From NCBI GenBank assembly GCA_937900695.1, contig CALCFD010000040.1, positions 1-6,410 of the forward strand: a stretch of 6,410 nt of DNA, read 5' to 3'. This document shows, piece by piece, positions 1 through 6,259 of the stretch (positions are counted from its first letter, which is position 1; every line of letters starts with the position of its first letter). The notes beneath the pieces are model-generated. The model was not told where the DNA came from, searched no databases, and was given only the letters and a program-made list of their open reading frames with translations. A program made the translations under genes and the position numbers. Source of the DNA: an uncultured Eubacterium sp. (GTDB taxonomy: Bacteria > Bacillota > Clostridia > Peptostreptococcales > Anaerovoracaceae).

Positions 1-263
1 AAAGGATGACTAAATTATATGACAGGGAATTTACACCACCTTTAGGACTTGACCTGTATTTGGGGCATGTTCGTACCCTCCACCGGCCGCACCGACCGCA
101 CCGCGCCACAGACACTCGCCGACGCTTCAGACACACCATGCGCAACCAGTCAGTCCAGTACGTACGTCTTGCAAATTTAAACTAATCCGGTCAAAAAGGA
201 TCATTACCAAGCTTTAATTAACTAAAAATGGCTTCAAGATTCAGTCGATTCAAGTTCAACGCC
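1..263. other. Left flank without a supportable gene
   Basis: I see no gene I can support between the left edge and the terminator of the ABC-F gene. A plus-strand frame opens with ATG at 6 and closes with TAA at 183-185 (59 codons), but it crosses an abrupt composition change near position 61. After that it becomes an Arg/His/Pro/Thr-rich string typical of out-of-frame GC-rich DNA, and I recognise no domain in it. The first 60 bases are about 37% GC by count, 61-170 are about 64%, and 171-263 are AT-rich again. I found no tRNA, rRNA or terminal inverted repeats here. Confidence 0.5.
61..170. other. GC-rich compositional island of unknown origin
   Basis: By count about 70 of 110 bases are G or C, against about 37% immediately to the left and clearly AT-rich sequence to the right. 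The plus strand is strongly C-biased. It holds a short tandem-like repetition: CCGCACCG occurs twice around one A near positions 87-103. It also contains the self-complementary stretch GTACGTAC near 158-165. None of the frames gives a recognisable protein. It could be a short foreign insertion, a piece of a high-GC or eukaryotic genome joined during library construction or assembly, or the edge of a mobile element. I cannot choose among these from the sequence alone. Confidence 0.5.
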
Positions 264-310
264 AATAAAAAACGTTTACTAACATTTTCGTGGTTTGTTA
301 GTAAACGTTT
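264..310 (-). terminator. Intrinsic terminator of the U32/ABC-F operon
   Basis: A perfect 15-bp inverted repeat (AAACGTTTACTAACA at 270-284 and its complement at 296-310) encloses an 11-base loop. Read on the minus strand, the hairpin begins 15 bases after the ABC-F stop codon and runs directly into a T-tract (TTTTTTATT, 272-264). This is the classic layout of a rho-independent terminator for minus-strand transcription. The stem is AT-rich but long and without mismatch. The plus-strand side is followed by GGATAG, not a T-run, so it is probably one-directional. Confidence 0.85.
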
Positions 311-325
311 GGATAGTTTTATGTA

Positions 326-2143
326 TTATAAACTTAAAGCTTCAAGCTCATCGCAAAGCTTGTCAACTGTTTCTAAGTCATTTTTAGTGAAAGCAACCGT
401 AATTGCAGCCTCTAATTCTTGTTTCTTTTTGTCCTTTTCAAGATAGCTTGAATCGAAGTATTTGTCGTATACCATTTTTCTAAACTTACGGCTTCGGATA
501 CGTCTTATTGTGTTGTCTTCAACTAATAAAACGTAGTCGGCGCAGTTAGCTACTAGATAAAAATCATGACTGACCATAAGAACAGTCCCCTTATAATCAG
601 CGATGGCATTCTCAAGGGCAATCTGGGCGTAAAGGTCTAGGTGGCTAGTAGGCTCATCTAAAATTAAAAACTCAGCATCAGAATTGGTGATTAGAGCAAT
701 CTGAAGAAGATTTTGCTCGCCCCCTGATAAATCTTTAACTCTGTGATCAATAAGATCTGGTTCTAAGCAGAACTTAGACAAGTAGGCTTTGATAGATGGT
801 CTGTCGCCAAAGCCGTGATCTTGCATTACCTGGTAAACAGTTTTGTCCTCGTCGATATTTTCACCTTGAAGCTGCGATAAAAATGCGTAAGGCGTATCGC
901 TGTCGATGGTAATTGCAGGATTGCTGTTTTGCAAAATATCACGCATAAGAGTCGTTTTGCCAGTGCCATTGGCCCCAACAATAGCAACCTTTTCGCCTTG
1001 CTTAATATCAAAAGAGACATTTTGCAGCAGATCTTTGTCAAAATCCACCTGGTAGTTATCGATGTTTAAAATTACCTTCGGCTGGCTAGATATGCAGCCA
1101 AGATCGGCTGGCATGTCAAAAGCCTCAGCACCAGGCTCGCCGCAAAGAGAGCCAAAATCGACTTCCGGCAACAAGATTTCAGGCTCGCGCACCTCAATAA
1201 ATGGCGCCTTAATCTGGCGAGCACGAAGTCTATCAAGCTGAGTCTGCTTAGCATTAACAGCTCTGCCAAAAGTAGGATTAACAAGAAGTGTCGCCTTCTT
1301 ACGGTAAATGTCAACCATTCTCTGTGTGCGAGCAATCTCCTCTTGCTCTTCAAGATTTTGAGCTTTAAGAACAAGCTTCTCCCTGAGGATAGAACAACGA
1401 TACTCAGTATAAGAACCGTCAAACTCCTGCAAATCACCATTCTCAAGATGAAGGATCTTGTTGAAACAGTGATTTAACAGATACCTGTTATGAGTGACCA
1501 CAAGAAGAGTACCCTTGTATCCGTTAATTAGCTGGCATAAACTGTTTAAGTTGCCAAAATCCAAAAATACATCAGGTTCGTCTAAAATAAGTAAGTTTGG
1601 AGCAAGAAGCATCTCACGCATAATCTGCAAAAGCTTGTACTCACCGCCACTGATCTGAGACAAAGGAGTGGAAGCAAGAGAAGCCATTCCTGCGAGATTT
1701 AGCTGCTTTTTAATGTTGCTCTCGTAGTTGTCGCCATCCATGGCATCGTTAAGATCTAGGATCTTTTGGTACTTTTCAAAAGCCGCCTCTATATCATCGC
1801 TAGTTGCCATCTCCTCACAAGCAGCAGCTAAGTCGCCCGCAACCTTTAAAAACTTCTCGCTTAAAAACTCGAAAACCGTAATATCCTGAAGCTTATCGCG
1901 AACGCTAAACTGATTAGCATAACCGATGCGACAGCTAGGATCCTTTACAATCTTGCCGTCAAACAAATATTCATCTGTATCAATAATCATGTCCACAAGA
2001 GTGGATTTGCCCGTGCCGTTGCTGCCTATAAGAGCGCAGTGAGTCCCTATTTCAATAGAAAAAGAAATGTCCTCATAAAGCTCCTTGGTGGGCACGCCGT
2101 AGCTAAGCCCTTCGACACTTATCATTTTTTCTTCATTTATCAT
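326..2143 (-). CDS. ABC-F family ATPase (two ATP-binding cassettes, no membrane domain)
   Basis: This is a soluble twin-cassette ATPase of 605 residues, a usual ABC-F length. Family members bind the ribosomal E site and act as translation factors or protect against antibiotics that target the 50S subunit. Cassette 1 has Walker A GSNGTGKST (40-48), signature SGGE (165-168), Walker B LLILDEP (184-190) and switch His218. Cassette 2 has GANGTGKTT (390-398), LSGGEQ (472-477), FLILDEP (492-498) and His526. Between them lies the ABC-F linker (about 243-355), with a charged helical part at 250-312. Both catalytic glutamates (189, 497) are present. Cassette 1 has DVFLDF where most ABC-F proteins have TNHLD; cassette 2 has the usual TSHLD. 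There are no membrane segments. The ATG at 2143 is preferred because GAGGA lies 7 bases upstream; a second Met at codon 7 has a weaker site. The gene begins 18 bases after the U32 stop, so it is co-transcribed. Whether it confers drug resistance cannot be read from the sequence. Confidence 0.93.
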   Translation of the reverse strand: MINEEKMISVEGLSYGVPTKELYEDISFSIEIGTHCALIGSNGTGKSTLVDMIIDTDEYLFDGKIVKDPSCRIGYANQFSVRDKLQDITVFEFLSEKFLKVAGDLAAACEEMATSDDIEAAFEKYQKILDLNDAMDGDNYESNIKKQLNLAGMASLASTPLSQISGGEYKLLQIMREMLLAPNLLILDEPDVFLDFGNLNSLCQLINGYKGTLLVVTHNRYLLNHCFNKILHLENGDLQEFDGSYTEYRCSILREKLVLKAQNLEEQEEIARTQRMVDIYRKKATLLVNPTFGRAVNAKQTQLDRLRARQIKAPFIEVREPEILLPEVDFGSLCGEPGAEAFDMPADLGCISSQPKVILNIDNYQVDFDKDLLQNVSFDIKQGEKVAIVGANGTGKTTLMRDILQNSNPAITIDSDTPYAFLSQLQGENIDEDKTVYQVMQDHGFGDRPSIKAYLSKFCLEPDLIDHRVKDLSGGEQNLLQIALITNSDAEFLILDEPTSHLDLYAQIALENAIADYKGTVLMVSHDFYLVANCADYVLLVEDNTIRRIRSRKFRKMVYDKYFDSSYLEKDKKKQELEAAITVAFTKNDLETVDKLCDELEALSL

Positions 2144-2161
2144 AATATATTCCTCACAAAA

Positions 2162-4405
2162 TTAGATAATTTCCTTATTAAAATGCCCTCTAGTATCTGT
2201 CTTTTGGTTAAAGACAGAATTCTTTATTTTACCTTCGAGCTTTCCTTGTGCAAGAGCAATAATATGTTCCACCTGACTTTTAGACTCAGTAGTAAAGTTA
2301 AGTCTAAAGGCCTCGATGCCATCAATTGTTGGCATTTCGTCAAGCAGATTTAAAATCTTGCCATTTAAGATAGTCGTAGTGCAATCCTCATGGGAGATAA
2401 TCGGAAAAGAGCCGTATTCATCCTTAATTTCGTAACTGTTTTCCTTACACTTGCCACACTGACCAAGCTTTTTAAGCGGGCAATACTTAGTAAACATAAG
2501 CGGCGCTCTGCCGTATACGATCATCTCAAGAGCCGGGTAGCCATCGTTGGCACGGTAGTAAGCATCTATCATATCGCCTATTTGCTTTTTATTAAGCTCG
2601 TAAGAAATGGTAATCCTCTCAGCCCCTAACTTATGCAGCTCGTAACAACTTGCCGCATTTACCACATTTAATGAGTAGTCAGTGACAAATGGATTTTTAT
2701 CCTTGTAGTAATAAATCCCACCGTAGCCGCCAATTAACAGCTGACCTTTTTTATCATCGTATTTTACCTGATTTCGTCTAACGATATTATCAAAATACAC
2801 CTGATCAATCCCTGCATTTTTACATGCATCATATTGGGCTTTATTAGTAACAGTAGCAGTTAGGTATGGCTTTTTACGCGGGAATGTCATCTTCTCTTTT
2901 TCAGGGCTTATCTTTGTATCCTTGCCTTTGTTTGCTATTTTACAGTCATATAGCTTATTTACGATTTGTCTTCTAGCCTGATTTAAAAGCTTAACTGGTA
3001 TAAATGCCCCGTATTCTTCAAACTCTATTTCGCCTGCTTTAAATACTGTATCATTTAGCTTTGAAAGCTGCTTTTTTACCTGCTCATAGGTCGTCGGATT
3101 ATTTAAAGCTTCCTCTAATATTTCTTCGCTTTCGTATAGGTAATTAAATCCCATAGCCTCAGCATCTATAACTAGCTTGGCCCCTGGATAAGCATAAACC
3201 TTAAAATCAATCCTAAAGCGCTTAAACTCTTTTTCTAAATCATCTTCAAGATCTTTGTAAAATAGGTAGTCCTTAGTCTTGTAAACCACATCGCCTGTAG
3301 CTAATTTTTCTTTTATCTTAATATAGCATACATGATCCGCCTTATTTATAAGCTTGCCTTCTTTATCGTAAAGCTTAACTACAGAAAGATTAACATCTTC
3401 GCCATCATGGTCAATACGTATAATATCGTTTTGGTTTATCCTCTTCTTAAGGCTAATTTCATACATGCCATGGCGAAAACCGCTCACCTGACCTATTTCA
3501 TATCCAAAGTTATTAGGCTTATCTATATTAGTTATATCTTTTTTATCCTCATGAAATAAATATCCCTTAGTAAAAGTTCTATTAAATGTCTTTTTAAGCT
3601 CAAACTTATCGTCATTTGTAATAGTTCCATCTAAAGCCTTGCGATACTTAGAAACTACGTTAGCCACGTATGCCGGTTCTTTCATACGACCTTCGATTTT
3701 AAGAGAATCAATATCTCTTAGCTGGTCTATCTGGTCGATTGTATTTAAATCCTTAGTAGACAAGATATAGCTATTTCCCAAGGAATAGCCTGTGCTTGTG
3801 TTTATAAGTTCGTATGGTTTTCGGCATGAACCTACGCATCTACCTCTGTTGCCGCTTCTGTAGCCTATAAGACCTGACATAAGGCAGTTTCCTGAGTATG
3901 AAACGCAAAGAGCCCCGTGAACAAATATTTCCAAAGGTATCTTAGCGATCCTCTTAATTTCTTTTACTTTTTCAATAGGCACCTCACGAGAAAGCACAAC
4001 TCTCTTTGCACCAAGGTCTTTAAATAAAAGAGTTCCTTCAAGATCATCAATACCCATCTGTGTTGAGCAGTGAGCTTCCATGTCCTTAAAGTTTCTCACT
4101 ATATAGTCGAAAACAGCCAGGTCCTGAACTATAACGCCATCTACTCCTATTTCGTTTAGCTGGTGAAGCTGCTTTTGCATATCGGAAATTTCGTCTTCGA
4201 AAACGATGGTATTCATAGTTACATATATTTTTACGTCTCTTAAGTGAGCATATGCTACTGCTTCTTTAAGTGAATCTATATCAAAGTTGTTTGAGTAGGC
4301 ACGTGCACCAAATTTTTGCATGCCTAAATAAACTGCATCGCATCCGTTTGATACTGCAGCTTTTAACGCTTCCATATTTCCTGCTGGAGCTAATAGTTCA
4401 GTCAT
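2162..4405 (-). CDS. U32 family protein, RNA hydroxylase-like (RlhA/TrhP type), two-module form
   Basis: The 747-residue protein is of the long U32 class. Families annotated as 'peptidase U32' include RlhA (23S rRNA C2501 hydroxylation), TrhP (tRNA uridine 5-hydroxylation, prephenate-dependent) and UbiU/UbiV, which carry a [4Fe-4S] cluster; proteolysis is doubtful. The N-terminal module opens with LLAPAGNMEALKAAV (4-18). It contains the full U32 signature EIFVHGALCVSYSGNCLMS (159-177) and the KIEGRMK motif (236-242). Cys167, Cys174, Cys190 and Cys194 are spaced as cluster ligands. A middle beta-rich part (about 300-490, DUF3656/U32_C-like) leads to a second U32-like module from about 510. That module has its own cysteines at 642, 650, 653 and 675, and the end has the familiar TRGHF motif (738-742). 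The start at 4405 has AGGAGGT (4415-4409) close upstream. It is the first gene of an operon with the ABC-F gene. Whether rRNA or tRNA is the substrate is not resolved. Confidence 0.9.
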   Translation of the reverse strand: MTELLAPAGNMEALKAAVSNGCDAVYLGMQKFGARAYSNNFDIDSLKEAVAYAHLRDVKIYVTMNTIVFEDEISDMQKQLHQLNEIGVDGVIVQDLAVFDYIVRNFKDMEAHCSTQMGIDDLEGTLLFKDLGAKRVVLSREVPIEKVKEIKRIAKIPLEIFVHGALCVSYSGNCLMSGLIGYRSGNRGRCVGSCRKPYELINTSTGYSLGNSYILSTKDLNTIDQIDQLRDIDSLKIEGRMKEPAYVANVVSKYRKALDGTITNDDKFELKKTFNRTFTKGYLFHEDKKDITNIDKPNNFGYEIGQVSGFRHGMYEISLKKRINQNDIIRIDHDGEDVNLSVVKLYDKEGKLINKADHVCYIKIKEKLATGDVVYKTKDYLFYKDLEDDLEKEFKRFRIDFKVYAYPGAKLVIDAEAMGFNYLYESEEILEEALNNPTTYEQVKKQLSKLNDTVFKAGEIEFEEYGAFIPVKLLNQARRQIVNKLYDCKIANKGKDTKISPEKEKMTFPRKKPYLTATVTNKAQYDACKNAGIDQVYFDNIVRRNQVKYDDKKGQLLIGGYGGIYYYKDKNPFVTDYSLNVVNAASCYELHKLGAERITISYELNKKQIGDMIDAYYRANDGYPALEMIVYGRAPLMFTKYCPLKKLGQCGKCKENSYEIKDEYGSFPIISHEDCTTTILNGKILNLLDEMPTIDGIEAFRLNFTTESKSQVEHIIALAQGKLEGKIKNSVFNQKTDTRGHFNKEII

Positions 4406-4452
4406 GTTACCTCCTGTTTTAATATCTCTTCCTTAACTTAAGTTTACCCTTT

Positions 4453-4481
4453 ATTGTACATCATAGCGGCTATGGTGTAAA
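4453..4481 (-). promoter_or_regulatory. Sigma-A-type promoter of the U32/ABC-F operon
   Basis: On the minus strand, TTTACA (4481-4476) and TACAAT (4458-4453) are separated by exactly 17 bases. Each differs from the consensus hexamer at one position. Transcription would begin near 4446, giving a leader of about 40 bases before the U32 start codon at 4405. The -35 box sits right after the T-tract of the upstream terminator, so the operon is insulated from read-through. Recognised from spacing and sequence only. Confidence 0.8.
4457..4479. repeat. Palindrome inside the promoter spacer (possible operator)
   Basis: TACA-T-CATAGC-G-GCTATG-G-TGTA is an inverted repeat of 4 + 6 base pairs per arm, interrupted by a single mismatched pair, around one central base. 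It covers almost exactly the spacer between the -35 and -10 boxes. A dimeric repressor or a MerR-like activator binding between the boxes is a reasonable reading, but no regulator gene is present in the window. A chance palindrome is possible. Confidence 0.45.
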
Positions 4482-4515
4482 GAAAAAGAGCAGCACATCC
4501 TGCGAGAATGTCTGC
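4480..4515 (-). terminator. Intrinsic terminator upstream of the U32 promoter
   Basis: Read on the minus strand, GCAGACAT (4515-4508) pairs with ATGT-G-CTGC (4498-4490), with one bulged base and a 9-base loop. A pyrimidine tract TCTTTTTCTT (4489-4480) follows at once. It lies 9 bases after the stop codon of the residual tail at 4525 and would end transcription coming from the right, including that of the desulfurase operon. Confidence 0.7.
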
Positions 4516-4524
4516 CCTGGTTTG

Positions 4525-4590
4525 CTATGCTTTTTGTTTGTCTTCAAGCCATGCCATGTACTTATTGATATCGTCTTGACACCATTTAAC
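4525..4590 (-). pseudogene. C-terminal tail of an unrecognised gene (remnant)
   Basis: Between the desulfurase stop and the terminator, a short minus-strand frame reads VKWCQDDINKYMAWLEDKQKA and ends at TAG (4527-4525), just before the terminator. Its amino-acid mix (acidic, Lys, aromatic) and codons look like the end of a real protein, not random AT-rich spacer. In frame it is closed upstream by TAA at 4596-4594, inside the desulfurase gene, so no complete gene exists. I do not recognise the family. I read it as the 3' end of a resident gene whose body was replaced when the desulfurase segment arrived. Coincidence cannot be excluded for about 21 codons. Confidence 0.4.
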
Positions 4591-5710
4591 ACTTTACTAT
4601 TTTAATAATTTCATTAGCAATCCTTCTAACTTCTTCGAGTGTATTTCCTTTGCCTAGTGAAATTCTTATAGTTCCTTTTGCATACTGATGATCCAATCTA
4701 ATAGATTCTAACACATGTGAAATTCTTGTATTTTCGCTATCACAAGCTGATCCTGTTGAAACAGATATTCCCTTTAAATCTAAGCGATGTAATATTGCTT
4801 CACCGTTTTGATTTTTAAATGATAAACTAATTACACCAGGTAAAGTATTCTTTCCACCATTTCTAACAAAATCAATTTGTGCATTTTTTAAAATACTAAT
4901 TAATTCATCTTCTAAATCACTAATATATTTTTTATTTTCTTCTAATAAAGAATGATTTTTATTTAAAGCATGTGCCATACCTACAATCGATGCAATGTTT
5001 TCAGTACCAGCTCTCAAAAAATTTTCTTGAGCTCCTCCATCTATATAAGAATTAATTTTTACTCCATCTCTTAGATATAAAAATCCTATACCTTTAGGAC
5101 CATTAAATTTATGGGCAGAGGCAGATAACATATCTATTCCCAACTCTACCACATCTATATTAACATGTCCTACTGCTTGTACCGCATCTGTATGAAATAA
5201 AACATTATAATCCTGAGCTATTTTCGCCAACTCTTTTATAGGTTGGATTGTACCTATTTCATTATTCCCATACATAATAGATATCAATCCTGTTTTATCC
5301 GTTATATGCTTTTTTAATTCATCTTTTGTTATAATTCCATCACTATTAGGTTTAAGATAGATCACATTAGCTCCCATTTTTTCAAGAAACTTAGTACTAT
5401 TCAAAATAGCATGATGTTCTATTTGGGATGTAACAATATCTTTATCAATATTTAATAAAGAAGATCCTTTAATAGCCCAGTTATCACTTTCTGTACCGCC
5501 TGAAGTAAAATAAATTTCACTAGGTTTTGCATTAATACAGTTTGCAATAATACTGCGGGCTTCCCTTAATGCTTTTTTACCCATTCTTGCAAAAGAGTAT
5601 GGTTGTGATGCATTGCCATATTCTTCAAGTAAATATGGTTTCATTGCCTCAAATGCGTCACTATCAAGTTGTGTTGTTGCTGCATTATCTGCATAAATAT
5701 ATTTCTTCAT
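4586..5710 (-). CDS. Cysteine desulfurase, IscS/NifS type (candidate DndA/SspA-like sulfur donor)
   Basis: This pyridoxal-phosphate enzyme takes sulfur from L-cysteine, giving alanine and a persulfide on its active-site cysteine for Fe-S assembly, tRNA thiolation or DNA phosphorothioation. With 374 residues it has the normal length. Numbered from the ATG, it shows the N-terminal YADNAATT (4-11), SGGTESDN (70-77), the His pair in IEHHA (97-101), HTDAVQ (173-178, cofactor-binding Asp175 and Gln178), the Schiff-base lysine in SAHK (Lys201), RAGTEN (233-238) and the catalytic Cys323 in STGSAC. The loop after Cys323 matches group I (IscS/NifS) enzymes in length, not SufS. I chose the ATG at 5710 over a GTG at 5722: GAGGA (5720-5716) sits 5 bases before the ATG, and the GTG overlaps the preceding stop. 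That stop lies 8 bases upstream, suggesting coupling. The gene is visibly more AT-rich than the U32 and ABC-F genes. Housekeeping IscS is possible; no iscU follows. Confidence 0.92.
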   Translation of the reverse strand: MKKYIYADNAATTQLDSDAFEAMKPYLLEEYGNASQPYSFARMGKKALREARSIIANCINAKPSEIYFTSGGTESDNWAIKGSSLLNIDKDIVTSQIEHHAILNSTKFLEKMGANVIYLKPNSDGIITKDELKKHITDKTGLISIMYGNNEIGTIQPIKELAKIAQDYNVLFHTDAVQAVGHVNIDVVELGIDMLSASAHKFNGPKGIGFLYLRDGVKINSYIDGGAQENFLRAGTENIASIVGMAHALNKNHSLLEENKKYISDLEDELISILKNAQIDFVRNGGKNTLPGVISLSFKNQNGEAILHRLDLKGISVSTGSACDSENTRISHVLESIRLDHQYAKGTIRISLGKGNTLEEVRRIANEIIKIVKC

Positions 5711-5718
5711 TCTTTTCC

Positions 5719-5916
5719 TCACATGAAAAGTGTACAGCCTTCTTCTTTAAACTCTTCAATTTTCTCTAGCAGCTCTTCAACTGTACACTCTAAATAATCT
5801 GCAAGACAATCCATGCAGTAAAAATTAATAATATCCATGCCTAAAATCTTTTTATTGATTCCTATTGTATCTTTATCAAGCTTTTTTTTACCACACATTA
5901 TACAATCTACTCTCAT
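5719..5916 (-). CDS. Small Cys-rich (two CxxC) protein coupled to the desulfurase
   Basis: I know no named function for this 65-residue protein. It has CIMC (5-8) and CMDC (34-37), a spacing that fits a small zinc-ribbon or treble-clef fold. Two more cysteines follow at 44 and 61. Residues 46-60 form a very acidic amphipathic helix (EELLEKIEEFKEE), and the chain ends GCTLFM, leaving Cys61 on a short tail. The start ATG (5916-5914) lies one base after the stop of the brxL remnant, with AAAGGA (5930-5925) 8 bases upstream inside that gene. Its own stop TGA (5721-5719) overlaps the Shine-Dalgarno of the desulfurase. Such packing implies a joint role: a sulfur acceptor or carrier, or a zinc-bound partner of the desulfurase, is inference. 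There is no signal peptide or membrane segment. Confidence 0.8.
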   Translation of the reverse strand: MRVDCIMCGKKKLDKDTIGINKKILGMDIINFYCMDCLADYLECTVEELLEKIEEFKEEGCTLFM

Positions 5917-5917
5917 A

Positions 5918-6259
5918 TTAAAAATCCTTTACCTTGAAATTAGGAACATCTTTTCCTTTAAATTCAGAATCTAAAATTCCCAACTGTCTTTTTATAGTCC
6001 CTCTCATATCTATAGCTGGTCTTAAGCAATAATGCTCAAATTCTTCAATATTCACATCTTCAACCGAACGTACATTTGGAAATAAAAGTTTTAAAAATCC
6101 CGTACATATTCTCTTTACTGCCTCAGTATCCCTTGTATCTGAGCGCTTAGGAACTTCTACTAATTCATCTACAACTACTCTATAACTTGCATCTTCTCTA
6201 AGCAAATGTAAAATAGTACAAAAATATTCTGAATTTAGTGCCCATCCTGATATTTTTAA
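5918..6259 (-). pseudogene. brxL: brxL-like gene, C-terminal fragment (BREX Lon-related protein)
   Basis: BrxL is an AAA+ protein of BREX phage-defence systems, related to Lon and usually around 650-700 residues. Here only about 113 C-terminal residues remain. They run from LKISGWALNSEYF near 6259, through LHLLRED and RDTEAVKRICTGFLKLLFPN, to YCLRPAIDMRGTIKRQLGILD and a stop at 5920-5918. The RDTxAV...GxLKLL and PAIxMR...QL blocks are what I recognise from the family; the assignment is from memory. The ATPase part is missing. The frame stays open to about 6343, but beyond 6259 it overlaps helicase-coding sequence in another frame and cannot be BrxL. There is no ATG with a ribosome site; a TTG at 6205 has none. 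It is therefore most likely an inactive remnant. Its downstream neighbour begins one base after its stop, so the original operon order was brxL, small Cys protein, desulfurase. A non-BREX Lon-related protein is the main alternative. Confidence 0.62.

Noticed and set aside
6..185. Plus-strand open frame of 59 codons beginning with ATG at 6
   Set aside because: It crosses the composition change at about 61, turns into an Arg/His/Pro-rich string and matches no family I know. An AAAGG directly abuts the ATG, too close for a normal ribosome site.
2039..2353. Plus-strand frames within the U32 and ABC-F genes, such as 2039-2353 and 3332-3559
   Set aside because: They lie antisense to well-supported genes, show no domain and have shadow-like composition.
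4586..5710. Housekeeping Fe-S assembly operon (isc/suf)
   Set aside because: No iscU, iscR, sufB/C/D or mnmA gene is adjacent; the desulfurase is followed by a gene tail and a terminator. It remains possible that it serves such a role in trans.
5711..5722. GTG start for the desulfurase, giving four extra residues
   Set aside because: The ATG at 5710 has GAGGA at correct spacing and begins at the usual MKKYIYADNAATT end; the GTG lies within the stop region of the upstream gene.
5918..6205. Independent 95-residue gene from a TTG at 6205
   Set aside because: There is no ribosome site, and BrxL-like sequence (LKISGWALNSEYFCTILH) continues in frame upstream of the TTG, so it is the inside of a truncated larger gene.
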